Shown here piece by piece: positions 22,901-35,339 of a stretch of 64,000 bases of DNA (positions within the stretch are counted from its first letter, which is position 1; every line of letters starts with the position of its first letter). The position numbers were made by a program, and so were the translations under genes. The notes under the pieces were generated by a model. That model searched no databases. It saw nothing but the letters and a program-made list of their open reading frames with translations, and was not told the origin of the DNA. The DNA comes from Megamerina dolium (Eukaryota > Arthropoda > Insecta > Diptera > Megamerinidae): positions 34,344,055 through 34,408,054 of the forward strand of contig OY978529.1 in NCBI GenBank assembly GCA_963854835.1, read 5' to 3'.

Positions 22901-24544
22901 AATGGAACCTTATTTCCTAAGGTGGATTATTAGAACTTATGCGCTGGTTTTAGTTTTCAAATATTTTGGATTTTTCAAGTAATAGGTTAGGTTAGGATGA
23001 GCCGGCTATCCGTGTTTTCCGAAGAAAATTTACGATTTCCATCAATTTAAGCCTTTATTTTTAAAGTCATTCTTTTATTAGCACTTTCATTTAATTTATA
23101 TACTCGTATGACCTGTTTTTTTGAAAATTATTATAAATGAAATACAAGTAATAATTATAATTTAGACACATACCTTTTGTATATGAAAAATATGATAGAC
23201 GAATTGTCAACTGATAAAATTAAGACTTCTAAGTGGGTGGGTATGCCGTCCTTAATAGCTAATTTTAATACTGATAACGATAACATTCTGAAATTAAGTC
23301 AGTTTGTGTTAATATTCTGAATCTGTCATTATTATTATCATCATCATCATCATCATCAACGTCATCATGCTCATCGTAATCATATGAATTATTATTATTA
23401 ATAATAATTATCATTTGTTGCTCTTTGTTTGTTGAGCCCTTTCATATCAAATCGTTTTTATCCTAAGCCGAGACAACAAACATTGAATGTTAACATACAA
23501 AGCACAATGTATATGTTGTTCCATGTGCTTTAGAAAACTATAAAAACAAAAACATATACACAGCACGTGGTATCCATCCAATGCCACACAACATATGCCA
23601 ACTAACCCCTACCTTTGTCTTGTTGAAAAGCAAAAGCAAAAGCAAAAATGAATATAAAAAGTAAATAAAATAGAAGACGAAGTAGAAGACGAAGTAGCAA
23701 AGAAAAACCAACCACCAAACCATTTGATAGCTTCTAATATATGTAGTTGTTGCTGTGGCACAGTACGATACCATTGATATTTAGTGTTGTATAATGCAAC
23801 TGTATCATTGTTGTTTTGTTGTATCGTATGTATGTCTATGCCTACTCTCAAACAGTGAGTGCTATACTCATAGCAATCAAACTAACCACCCTCACTCAAC
23901 TATCATAACGAAAATTAACTTAATTGTCGGTACTACTCGTTTATTGAGTGTCACTTTGAGTGGGTGTTTAAGTGGGCGTATGAATTTGTTGTTGATTGTT
24001 TCTTCGAAAGTTACCATTAATGTTACCATCACTCAATGGCTTTAATAAAAATGAGTCCTGTTATGAGTTTGAACTCAATGGCAATGAGAATGCCAACCGC
24101 GTGAGGTAAAAAGACAAAACAAACTAACATGCGCATTAGATGCCACTAAGCATAATCTCATATAAATATATGAGTGTGTGGGTGGATTTGGCCAACCTAC
24201 CACTGATGATAAAGGCTCAATAAACAACTGCGAACGAGCAACAATTTGAACTTGTTGCTCGTTTGCCTGTTTACCGTTTACATATATTTGTTGGTATATT
24301 ACGATTTGAGTGATTTAGTGATGGTGGCGTGCAGCACAGTGATTCGTTCTATGGGTAAAAATTCTCAAATTTATTATTAACAAGAAAATAATGATTAAAC
24401 ATTATACTTTTTTATACATCAAGCATTTTTTTTTTTTTTGAATATGTCTGCCCCTTCGTATACAAATTTGCCTATTTTGTGTTTTTTTTTTCACAAATCG
24501 AAATTGAAATTTCTCGATTTTCATTTTTAAGCATATTACCGTTA
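22901..24544. other. no gene seen; microsatellites
   Basis: AT-rich with (CAT/ATC)n and (ATT)n runs near 23330-23405. AAAGCAAAAGCAAAAGC and GAAGACGAAGTA repeats occur near 23625-23700. Open frames reflect these repeats. Confidence 0.4.
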
Positions 24545-25190
24545 AAAATACCTGGGACTAATTCAGGATAGGAAGCTGCTTCGGACTATTAATGTAGAGG
24601 ATAGAGTGAGGAACGCAGCTTTAGCACTCTATTCGAATAAAAGAACGATGAAGCAAAGTGGGGTCTAAAACCCCAGGTTGTACACTGGTTAAATACACAG
24701 CAGTGGTGAGACCAATTTTGACGTACGGCATTCCAGTTTGGTGGCCAATATTTAATAATGACCTATATGGCAAACATCACGCAGTAAAATCGCATTAAGA
24801 CTAAGAAAATTCTCTCTTTTAGACATCTATTCAAGAGGACACTCAATCATCTTGGAAATATTTCCATTGACTTTTGTAACTCGGTGAAACTGCATTTATA
24901 TAAATCCTTCATTACAATTTTCCATTCAATAAAAGGCTGAGATAATGATAAGATCGATGGTACCGACAGGTTCGCATCTATACAAATGGATCTAAACTAG
25001 ATGAACAAGTGCGAGGAGGTGTCTACTCTGAGGCGTTAAGCACCCAGTTATTCTTCCGCATGTCGGATCGTTGTAGTGTATTCCTGATGGTTGATGGTTT
25101 TAGCTATCAGGGCAGCCATAGTAACAACTTAGGTCGGATACTAAGGGCATTGGCACACGAGGGTTCCATTTCTCACTGAATTTTTGAATG
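24545..25190 (+). pseudogene. LINE relic: end of RT and RNase H
   Basis: KYLGLIQDRKLLRTINVEDRVRN and a following VVRPILTYGIPVWWP segment (frame-broken) mark the end of a reverse transcriptase. Near 24970-25080, IYTNGSKLDEQVRGGVYSEA and FFRMSDRCSVF mark RNase H. It has several frameshifts and stops. The layout matches the I/R1-like relics elsewhere in the window. Confidence 0.68.
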
Positions 25191-25429
25191 AAATATAGTA
25201 TGAATTTTCGTCTAAAGAAATTACTTCATTTCTCGACATAATCTCATTTTAGTACCAAATAATAATGATCGATTTTCAGATAATTTTAATTTTATTTTTC
25301 AGGAGAACCAGTCTAACCAGTAAAGATAGCTTAGGAAAAGAAATTCAGGAAAAATGTTGTGCAACAAAAATTAATAGCGCTAGCACAGGAGTCTTTTTCA
25401 CAGGTGTCTTTTTTGTTTTTATAAAATCT

Positions 25430-26070
25430 TAAGAAGAGCATCAATTTTATAAGAGGGAGGATGTTGGGCCGGATGAATTAAAGGGGTTGATTATACATTT
25501 CTCCACTCTAGATGAGATTTCTGTGAACTTATAACGTTATTTGTCGATTTTCTGTATTTTACAGAGCAACGTGCATAAGTGGTGGAAATAGAAGGTGAGT
25601 ATAGGCCGGAAAAATGTTGGGCAACAAAAATGAATGGCGTCGTTAGTACCATTTACCCTCTATATGGGCATACTGATCGCTGTACTAGTGATTTCTATAA
25701 TAACGTCAATTTTGTAGTAGTGCCACTCTAAAGGAATGAAAATTAGGAAAAGAATGTTCAAAAATGTTAAAGGAAAGAAATTATAGGGGGTCGGTTAAAC
25801 ATTTTACTACTCTTGGTGGCGAATATTTGAGGTATTAAGAGAGTATTTGGCGGTTTACACAAGATTTTAAGTTAATTTTGTAATGGAGCCACCCTAAAGA
25901 GTTTAGGAAAAATATTGGATTATTATGGGGTAGGTTATATATTTTATCTACCGTATGGTCACCCTGAAAGTAGTGCAAGCGAATCTTATAAAAACGTCAA
26001 TTTTGTAAGGTCCACCCTATAAGGAAATAGGTCATAAGTATATTTAAAAAAATGTTAAGAAAAAATTAAT
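25430..26070. repeat. foldback-arm tandem units, orientation B
   Basis: Blocks such as 'TCAATTTTGTA..G..CCACCCTA', 'ACATTTCTCCACTCTAGATG', 'TATTTGTCGATTTTC' and 'AAAAATGTTGGGCAACAAAAATGAATGG' recur three to four times with a spacing near 160 bp. A MITE-like element follows directly at 26074. Confidence 0.6.
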
Positions 26071-26073
26071 GGC

Positions 26074-26750
26074 GGGAAGACCACTTTGACGGGTTGAAAA
26101 AATCGAATTTTTTTTTTTGCTTGAAATATTCTATGAGAAACAATTAAACGAGGTAACGAGACGATTTTTTAAAAAATTTCCCGGGGCACTGAGCGAGTTT
26201 CTAAAACTTCAAACGCGTTTATCTCGAAACGACATTTTTTAAACTGGTGGGACATATCACGCTTGCAGTTTTCAACCGATTTTGATGAAACCTTGCAAAA
26301 TTATCAAGAATTTAATTCTGCATCGAAATACTGGATGGGATTTTTGATATTTTATAATTTGGATTTTTAAAGCACGATTTTGAGGCAAATTTTACAGGTA
26401 AAAAATTAACAATTTTTTCGTAAAATTAGCTTTTCAAAAAACGGCTTCAGTATTTCAGTGCGAAATTATATGGAGAATAACCTGCCTATCTAACTTTTGT
26501 TCCAGATTCACTTGCCAAGGGTCCCACCAATGTCCCACCGATGGGGAAAACCGGGCTGGAGGGGGGCTACGCGACCTGGTGCAGCGTGTACAGGGAGGCC
26601 GAGATCCAAGCAAAAAAAAAAAATTGACATTTATTGTAAAAAAGATAACTAATAAAATCATATAAAACATTTTATCATTGCAAGTTGTTTTAATGCTGGA
26701 AAAAAATTCCGAAAATACTTTATTTTCCGACAGCTCAAGGTGGTCTTCCC
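26074..26750. mobile_element. MITE-like element with GGGAAGACCACYTTGA inverted repeats
   Basis: GGGAAGACCACTTTGAC at 26074-26090 is the inverted counterpart of CTCAAGGTGGTCTTCCC at 26734-26750 (15 of 17 match). TTAA occurs near each end (26066-26069 and 26753-26756), but the left one is four bases off, so the duplication is not clean. The 677-bp interior has no supported ORF. It is plausibly a non-autonomous piggyBac-type element, by analogy with 41456-42100. Confidence 0.6.
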
Positions 26751-26756
26751 CCTTAA

Positions 26757-29700
26757 TGAATGTTTGCACTTTCAAGATATGAACTTTCATATTGAATTTA
26801 AATTTTTGACCTACTCTTTAAATTTAATCGAATCACTGTGCATTAATGCTTGTATAATATTTTGTGTTGAACCGTGCCGGCACGCACACACACACACACG
26901 CACACTCACGCACGCACTCCAATTCACTCAATTGTCAATTCCACAAGTGGCAAATGGCAACAGTTGTGTGTTCTGTTGTATAAGCATTGTATTCCGTTGT
27001 ATTTCCGGTTTGCGAATACCGTTAGCAATACTAACGCTTAGTTGTAATTTTACTGTAACGGAAATCGGTTGTTTGATTTCAAGATTCAAATCTGTCGTAT
27101 CGTTGCCATATTGAATTTGAAATTCAATGTGATTAATTTGCATTAGAATTTTAGTTATTGGTTAAAATTAATAAATGAAAGGTGATTCAGTGCGCTAAAT
27201 AAATGATGATTAAAGAAGAGTGCGGTTTAACATAGAAAACAAAAAAAAAATGATAATGAAATTTAATATTAAATATCTTCGCTAAAAAAAGAAAAAAGAA
27301 AAAAAAATTATTGTAATAATAAATTCAGATTAAATATTGAATTTTTCAAAATAATGTCATTTAAAAAATCAATAAATATTTAGCTCTTAAGCTCATGGAT
27401 ATATTCATAGAATAGGCTGGAAAGCAGAAATTATTATCGAATGCCTCCTGATTTTTTTTTAATGTAAGCTTTAGTTTGTATAAAAATTCTATTGATTAAA
27501 TCTGAAATGATTAGATATCGGTAGCACCAAATTAGATATGGCTAAACTATTTGTTTATCTTATCTATGAGAGTATTTCTATCTTATCGATATTAATTTTT
27601 ATATTATTACACTATTTTATAGGTTTATGCATAAAAGGGATAACTTTTTCTATATTCAGACAATTACTGATGACGCATTTTTATATTGACTTTGTTGTTC
27701 TTTTTGTTTTTGTTATTATGAAGATAGCTCTATTTTGTATTTTTGTCCTTTTTTTTTTTGAATAAGTGTGCACTTCAAAAAAACTAAAGAATTTTAAATT
27801 TCTATTAAACTTCACTTTTAGCTGCCACAATTTTGTGTGCTAAAATCAGACGTTTTATTTCCCGAAATTAATCAGCCATTGACCGCGTGGTTTGTTCGAT
27901 TTAAGAATTTTTTCTCTTGAACCTTCATCAAATTTGTCTATATTCCAATAATTTTGAGATTTTAGACGATCACAGAATCACACCTAAAGCGAATTTGCTG
28001 GGACCTCAGTAGTTTTCTCCAAATATATGACGTTAATTATCGGAAGCCTTAGAGGACAGAGTGCTTAACAATCAATTTTTCAACAGCTGTAATTTTGTCT
28101 AAAATAAAAGAGAGAATTACACCACATACCGGAAGCCTTAGAAGAAGAGAGTGTTTAAAATCAATTACAACTTATTTATATTTTTATTAAACAATAATCA
28201 TGGCATCACATTGAGCACTCTTTTAAGGGCACAGTGATTAAACTCCAGTTTTCCAAAATCCAATTTTTTCGACCGTCGCATTTGTATACAAAACCTTAAA
28301 GAGCCTACGATTTTCGTTCGCGAATATGTGAAATCGTGTAAATAGTTTTTTAATTATATATTTTTTTCATAATTCAAAACTTTATTGGAAACTTTGTGAT
28401 ATTATTACAAAAAAATAAAAAAAAATGGTGACAGATTTTGGAAAGGCTAAGGCTAAAAATGCTCAAAATATCTATTTTGATTGTTTAGCAAATTTTGTAG
28501 TTTACAAAAAAAAAAAAAAACCCAGCTAACGTCAAATATTTGGAGCCAAAGATTCGAAATTTAAATTTTTTTCGAAAACACAAGCTGCTTTTGAATGTAA
28601 TGTATATGAGTAAGGCTAAAACCAACAATGGGTGGCTTTTTCGAAGCAATGTGAAGTGAAATTTTATTTTAGACTCCATAAAACACCAAAGGGTATACTA
28701 TTGTGGTAAAAAAAATGGCCGCAAACTTGAAATAAAACACCAACTAAAAGTATATTTTTAGGAATTTGTTTCATGATCTTCAAAATAATAACTTTCCAAT
28801 GTAATGTATTTATTTAATAATAAAATAATTTTCCCGAATGACCTTCAAAGCATTAAGCGATTGACGTTGAAACTCAGAGCAGTCTTTTGTGTTTACTCAA
28901 AAGTCATAAGTCACACGTAATGCTCTCCAACGCGTTTTTATTTTCAGTCTTTCAAACCGTCTGAGCAGTCCTTTCTCCAGATGGCGTTCAAAGCACGTAG
29001 AGATTCATACAAAAGTTTTTTGAGTTTTTGAATATTCAGCACTCACAAATGGTTTCAAATCCGCTCAGAATGCAATGGACGTTCAACGTTCGTCCAAATG
29101 TGTCAATCCTTTCCAATCCTTGAAGCAATCCAAATAGTCCTTTGCCGAAACGGCATTCACGCTAAATGCCTTTAGTGGCCTGATATCGATGTCCCCAAAG
29201 CGATCTTGTGGGTTTACACGGGACTAAATCAAGTAAATACGGTTAGTATGTTTTTCTTTGTCGGAAAAATTTAGAGTTTTTGAAACCGGTCGAGAAATAA
29301 CAATGTGTAAAATCGATTTTATCGGCCCAAATAAAGACTCTAATTGTCAATTGACGATTGTTGAGCCCAAAAGTGTTTAGTTTCTCGAGGCGATTCTCAT
29401 CAGTTGAAGTCTATGGCGTCAAAGCAACTCAATGCTTGTCTTAAAGCCATTCAGTACACTCTTAGAAGTACTAAACTTGTTTCCAAATGATTGAGAATTC
29501 ATCTGAAAGAAGAAATTTCCCACAAAAAAGCTTTTAAAAGAGCACTATGACAAAGCTCAGAATCGTCCAACGTCAGTAGAGCCCTTACGATAATGTCTCG
29601 TATGTGAAGGGATCTTCGGAGCCGAGATATTTTTCTCAACGAAGTCATCAAAATCTTGAACTTTTCATGAAGTTAAAATAATTGTCAGTTATTGGGTCAA

Positions 29701-30576
29701 AACAAATTTTTATTCATTTTTTAACCTAAAAATTTTTTAATTTTGTTACGACCATCGTTTTTCTTTTAGGGCAGTATTTAAAACAAATCTAAGTAGAGCA
29801 TTATATATGGTATTATAGGAAATCAGTTACCAAAATTTCAAAATTTTCAGTGCAGAATAACATGGAAAGTTCCGGCTTTGTATCAGGAACAATTAAATTC
29901 CAGTCAGATTCCGGAAAAAATTGTGTTTACAAAATGACAACTGAACACCGAATGTATTGAAAATTGTGTTAATGAAGAATATTTTCAAAATATAACTCAA
30001 ACTACTATGAGAAATTACATCTCACGTTATCTGATATCATCTGATATAGGAAATGGAACCCAATATTAAAAAAATTAATAAAAAGTTTCGAATAAATAAA
30101 AATAAACTTAGATCATCTGAAGAGGGCTCTGCGAATATTGAGTACCAGCTCTGACACATGTACCTGGGATATTGGAAACAGATGTAGGGGATATGTATGC
30201 CTCTAATCTGATGGATATCCTAAAGAAGTAAAGACTGAGTAAAATCATAGCCCTCTAAGAAATAGAAATTAACGAATTGAAGAAAATATGAATTAGAAAT
30301 GAAGAAAATTACAAGCATTTTATAAGTGCTTTCGTTATGAAATTATGCTCGAGAGCGAGTCGAGATCCGATGCGGGACCATTATGCAAGTAAATAGCTTG
30401 CCTTAAATTCAGTTATCGTAGAATTTACATCTAAACTCGTATTGGCTAGCGTACGATAATATTCTTATCGATTGGAAATTAGAGTGAATACGGTGCAATT
30501 TTCACAAAATTTATTAGAAAAATAATTTAAACAACAAATAGTTCATATCAAAATATTTCTTAACCTACTAATTTGA
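26757..30576. other. no gene seen; possible short SINE remnant
   Basis: AT-rich with a CACACA/CACGCA run near 26884-26917 and many A or T runs. GCTTTTAAAAGAGCACTATG and ACAAAGCTCAGAATCG near 29530-29575 resemble the SINE body, but too little is left to call it firmly. Confidence 0.35.
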
Positions 30577-30588
30577 CCTTTCGCAAAG

Positions 30589-31039
30589 TTGTTGTTGTTG
30601 TTGTAGCAGCAGGAATACGGAAATGTTAATTAATGCCATTATTGGCAACGGTGTCGTTGTAGGGGTCGGTGTTGTTGTTGATATCAGTGACGCCGCTGGC
30701 ATCGGTGCCGCCGTCATCCACTCCCCCATGCAGCGGCAAATGCAGGAAGCTTGCAACATCACGTGGAGCCGTCCACAGTGCCTCAACTCGCAGGTCTGTA
30801 GGTTTCGCAGCACACGCGAATTCGGGACATACATACATACGGGACAAATCCAGGTAGGACCGGGATTTTGTTCCACTCCGGCACACATCAATAGGATGAG
30901 GAGCAGCATAGCCGGTATAGGCCGCTCCTTTAGGCAAAAAACAGATAAACATTTCCGTATGTGCTGAGATGAACGGTCTTTGGTCGACCAGTAAGGTCGA
31001 GTGCTTCCGGGACGTAGACCCATCCGTTCTTGGGAAGCA
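30589..31039 (-). mobile_element. (CAA)n-tailed retroposon, long form with LINE ORF start
   Basis: On the minus strand it begins GTGCTTCCCAAGAACGG and ends CTGCTGCTACAAC(AAC)n. An imperfect 12-bp target duplication, CCTTTC[G/C]CAAAG, flanks it (30577-30588 and 31040-31051). The first ~95 bp and last ~30 bp are shared with the short copies at 35155, 39502 and 56972. Between them lies a LINE ORF N-terminus. ATACGGAAATGTT near the 5' part pairs perfectly with AACATTTCCGTAT before the tail. Confidence 0.82.
30625..31000 (-). pseudogene. LINE ORF N-terminus with 2A-like motif and zinc-finger start
   Basis: An open frame on the minus strand carries a hydrophobic run, AMLLLILLMCAG, running straight into GVEQNPGP, followed by TWICPVC. 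The G-x-E-x-NPGP core is the 2A-like ribosome-skipping consensus known at the N-terminus of several non-LTR retrotransposons. Cys pairs typical of the adjacent zinc finger follow but fall into different frames after CPVC. Without RT or endonuclease it is a fragment carried by the retroposon. Whether the motif acts is untested. Confidence 0.65.
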
Positions 31040-31830
31040 CCTTTCCCAAAGTCGATAATTTCAGTGTACTGATTCCATATGAATTTACAGGGTAGTTGTA
31101 GAGAAATATTAAACATTTTTCCTATTCTGAAATGATGTATTATGAATCCTTAAGTTAGAAATGATTGAATATTTTATCGAAAAGTGGAAACAATTTTATG
31201 AATTAAAAATTATTTAAGGCGAAAAGTACCGAAAAGAAGCTTGGAAAAAAAGTTAATTATACAGTAGTATTTAAAATTGAATCATCCTTAAAGTTCTACG
31301 CCGCGTTTTGATGTACTCTTTAGCATTCAAAGATTTAAAGTATATCTATAGAAGTTTACTTCGATTCTTTTGAGCTTTCCTGCCTTCTCGTAACTCTCAA
31401 CTAAGGAGTCAGCGTCGTAACCCCTAACCCTACAATAACCCTACAATATTTCATAAATAAAAAAAATAAAAAACGAGAACTAAGATACTTGGTTAATACA
31501 TTTTTAATCTCGTGGAGCGCGCCCTCACAGCATGATTTCTTTGCACGTGCTTATTGTTGTTATTATTTAAGAAATTTTCAAATTTTCTTATTTACATAAT
31601 TACTACAATTATTGTATATTTATTCAGGAATATGAGCATATGTATATGTTTTATATACTATATACCTATACATATGTACTCGTAATAAATATTGTTGAGT
31701 GAGAATTACCGAATCAGAGCTATGCTGTCATTGATTCAGATTACTATCCGGTTATGATTACATGAAATTTTAATAAAATTAATAATTACGTAAAAAATTG
31801 TAATTTTAATATTATGATTATAAAGGCATG

Positions 31831-31897
31831 ATAAAAAAAAAATTAATAAATATATGGCACTTATAGGCCCGAATGGCCCTTTGGCCGAGGGATCTAC
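31831..31897 (-). mobile_element. SINE 3' end fragment
   Basis: AAAAAATTAATAAATATATGG, CACTTATAGGCCCGAATGG and CCCTTTGGCCGAGG are the tail and terminal body of the SINE family in minus orientation. Only ~65 bp remain. It adjoins a single unit of the 153-bp satellite. Confidence 0.6.
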
Positions 31898-32070
31898 TTG
31901 CATATATTAGCCGGATGAAAACTACTACTGTCTCTCATACAAAAGCAAGTTGTTGAATGTGTTTTCCCATTTTACGAGTGAAATTATAGAATTATTGAAT
32001 TAGAACTTGCTACATAAAGTTAGTTTGATCACCGAATGGATATATTGAAACATGGAAGACATAAGGATAA
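31898..32070. repeat. isolated unit of the ~153-bp satellite
   Basis: GCCGGATGAAAACTACTACTG, TCTCATACAAAAGCAAG, ACGAGTGAAATTATAGAATT and CTACATAAAGTTAGTTTGATC match the order of blocks in the array at 8631-9975. It is a dispersed diverged monomer. Confidence 0.5.
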
Positions 32071-32636
32071 GGGATAAGCATAAGAAAGCATTAAAGTATA
32101 TCCACAGTGAGGTGTCCTTCTTCCTTTGCTTTGATTGTTGGTTATTGCTGACCCCTAAATAAACTATATGGGATTTAGCCTTCATTGAAACTGGCACGAG
32201 CGGCGTAACCCTAATTAAGATTATGTAGTCTGCACTTCGAGAACCTTAAAATAAAAAAAAAATTGAAACTCCTACTTAAACAAGACAAAAAACAATTTGG
32301 GAACTTAATCCAGTTTGGTCACACCTATTGTGTCCTGTGAAGATCTCGTGTGTTGGCCGAAAATTCTTCAAAGCATTATCCTTACAAAATGCAACAGAGT
32401 TGAAAGGCTTCCCTACATATGTCTCGACTACAAGATCAATGCGCGCTAGTTCCACACCAATCAATGGAAGCGGTTGTAGCCTTTATTCCACAGCATATCT
32501 TCATTAGGAAGGTTGCAACAATCTGTACCCTACGTTTGCAGATTCTTTCATTTTAAGGCTACCGCACAAAGTTTCTTAGCTCGATTCGCACAGTGACAAA
32601 ATCGAATGACCAGAGATATTCATTTTAGCACAAAAG

Positions 32637-32880
32637 TGTGTTGGTAGGTTCCCCCGTACTTAGTCCTTCCAAAGGAAGTTGAGTCTACCTCTCTGGGGTG
32701 TATTCTTCCATTTGCTCGACATAACCGAGCCAGCACTGAAGTTGGATTTTGCTGCTCGTACAGCTTATGATTTCACCTTATTTGGTAATAAGATGAACGA
32801 TATTGTATATGACTTTTATCTCGAAAGCTTCAAGCATTCTCTCATCTGAGGTAGAAATCGTCCATATTATGAGAAAACGA
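32637..32880 (-). mobile_element. RTE-like LINE C-terminal relic
   Basis: The minus strand reads ISTSDERMLEAFEIKVIYNI (for [20 protein letters not shown]) near 32880-32800. It is followed by LGYVEQMEEYTPE and FLWKD in shifted frames near 32735-32650. These are clear relatives of the 42615-45088 ORF, with deletions. Confidence 0.68.
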
Positions 32881-32989
32881 TCCATTAGCTCCCCTAAAAA
32901 TACCAATTGGTACACTGAATGGACCAAGATGGATATTGGCGCTGATGCGAGTGTATTTGATCTTAACAATATGGTCAATATTTGAGATC

Positions 32990-33170
32990 ATACAATTGCA
33001 ACTTCTGCAAAAATAATCCTAGACAAATTGGTCTTAAGGGTGTCGTGATCATTAACTTCTCGGATAACCAAGCTGATATTAAGACTCTATGCTCTTCAAG
33101 TTTTTCCACCACGGCTTTTGCGCAAAGCTTTGACACACGATTGAGACTCCTATTGGAACAGCAATCCTAA
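32990..33170 (+). pseudogene. possible LINE RNase H remnant
   Basis: A short frame holds INFSDNQADIKTLCSSSFS, which resembles the DSQAAIKAL motif of LINE RNase H domains. The match is short and stands alone, so the call is tentative. Confidence 0.3.
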
Positions 33171-34104
33171 TCTTAGACCAAACATATAACCTTATAAAAC
33201 ATTTTACAGCACACCTTTTATCATCTCCACATAACGGGCCTATCCGAAGAGATAACTGTTCACTTTTATTTGGACGACAATGCTGTGCTATTGGTCAAGA
33301 TTAGCTCGCAATAAAAGGAAAATATTCAAAATTCGGGAAAAAGAACGTGATTTTGAAAGCCGAAAATAGTCAAAAAAGGAGGCATTCCGATTTTGTGGGC
33401 TACTATTGTTCCTCTATTCCTTGCAAGTATATGTACCGCAATACAACGAAAGAAAATATGATTAACAGCTGACTCAAAATGTTTAACATACGTGAAACAT
33501 ATATTTTTTTTAAATATCTCACTCACAATATCAAATCGTATCAAGCTTCAATATCAAGTGACTTTGTTACTTGTTCTAGAAATCGACTAGGAAAACTTAT
33601 TAATTTTACATTACTTTTTAAGTGCATATTTACGTACGATATACAAATAGTTATTATGAAGAGTTGAACATTTTAATCAAATAATAGTACAATAGTATAA
33701 TAATTTGCGATGGCAATATTATCGTTGTAGGAATGCATTCGCGTTAAGGCGGGTTAAATTGTATAGAACAAAATTTTGATTATTTGCCTAAGCGAAAATA
33801 ATAAAATTCAGATAATTTTAAGTATTTCTTCCAAGGAAGTATAAAGAAATTCCGTACTTTAACTTGCCACCTAATTTATGCTTTTTCTTTTTTTTTTTTT
33901 TGGTATAAGAGTCCTCGGAAAATTGACAAATAATCCTATTGCTGCCAAAGCAGCGCCTTTATAGGGATGAAATGTATGACGGATCTTCATTAATTTTTTC
34001 TTCTCAATATTTCCTACAAACATGCTTATCCCCTATCGCCTTCACTTAAAGGAAAATCGACAAAAAAAATCTCAGAATCTGCCCCTAGAGCGGTAAAATG
34101 TATA

Positions 34105-34294
34105 AATAAAATAAATAAATATGTCGCACCGATTCCGAATGGCAGATCCCTTGTGACATCACTTCTTCTGAGCTTTGTCACAGAGCTCTTTTAGAAGCTT
34201 ATCAATGGCAAATTTTTACTACCGGAAGAATTGCCAATTGCTTGCCGACAGCTGGAATTGAACTCACGGCAAACAGATCTCTGAGGTAAGGCAC
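34105..34294 (-). mobile_element. tRNA-derived SINE, internally deleted
   Basis: An AAATAAAATAAATAAATATG tail is followed by GTCGCACC. It then jumps to GATTCCGAATGGCAGATCCC and on to GAATTGCCAATTGCTTGCC and the B-box side GGAATTGAACTCACGG. The flanks GGTAAAATGTAT and GGTGAAATGTAT act as a 12-bp target duplication with one mismatch. Confidence 0.78.
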
Positions 34295-35154
34295 GGTGAA
34301 ATGTATGATTAACCCCAATTAATTTTTCTTTCTCGACATTTCCTTCAAATTTATTTACCCCCTATCTCCTCCACTATAGGGACTTCCCATACAAAATGGA
34401 CAGAAATTAATACAAAAACATCTGAAAATTAGCTGATAATTCCATCAATAAACATGAATCGCCTCGGTAAAATGTATGACTGACCCCCATTTACTTTTCC
34501 CTTTGAATCTAATATTCAAAAGAAAAAATAAAACATACATATTCCCTATCGCTAAATTAATTTTTCCTTTTCAACATTTGCTCCAAACATACTTATTCTC
34601 TATCTCTAAACCCCTAAGGGGACTCACATACAAAATGAACACAAAAACATTCGACAATCAGCATATAATCACATAGTTGTCTAGAAATCGCTTATACAGC
34701 AGTGAAATGTATGACCGACTTCCATTAATTTTCCTTTTTAACATTTGCTCCAGACATACTTATTCCCTTATTCTTTAAATCCCCAAGGAGACTCCGCCAC
34801 AAACTGACCATAAAAACATCTTAAAATCGACAAATATCTCCAAGATTCGCCCCCAGGGTGGTGAAATTCACCCACCCACTCAATTATGCCCAACTTCCAT
34901 TCAGTTTTTCTTCTCAACATTTTCTCTATAGATGCTTATCACCAATATCCATACCATTAAGTTGATGACTCCCATACAAAACGACCGAAAAAATAACTGG
35001 AAACCGACAAGGAGCTCCATAACTGAAAAGAAATCCCTATTAGAGCGTTGAAATCTATAAGCAACCCGCATTAATTTTTGCTTTTCAACATTTCCTCCAA
35101 ACACACTTATCCCCTATCTGCTCCCCTATAGGAGACCCCCATACAAAATGAACA

Positions 35155-35308
35155 ATGAATGAATGTTGAATGAATGCTTCCCAAAAATGGACGGGTCTAC
35201 GTCCCGGAAGCATTCGACCACGTGATCGACCAAGGCCCATTCAACACAGTAGAATACAGAAGTGCTTTGTACGGGAACAAAAGAAAGCTTTTCGGCATTC
35301 TTGCTGCT

Positions 35309-35338
<30 letters not shown>
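35155..35338 (+). mobile_element. (CAA)n-tailed retroposon, short form
   Basis: GCTTCCCAAAAATGGACGGG, TCTACGTCCCGGAAGCATTC and GACCACGTGATCGACCAAGG are followed by CTTGCTGCTACAACAACAAC and a (CAA)n tail. AAAATGAACA lies on both sides as a candidate target duplication, with a GAATGAAT-rich filler at the 5' side. It inserts in the foldback repeat array. No ORF. Confidence 0.78.

Positions 35339-35339
<1 letters not shown>

Noticed and set aside
23538..23851. Hydrophobic small proteins rich in Phe and Leu
   Set aside because: They are translations of (GAAGAC)- and (AAAGC)-type simple repeats on the opposite strand, not membrane proteins with supporting signals.
30623..30967. Plus-strand open frames with repeated Val/Gly across the retroposon
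   Set aside because: They are antisense to the LINE ORF start; the Val/Gly bias follows from the simple-sequence linker.
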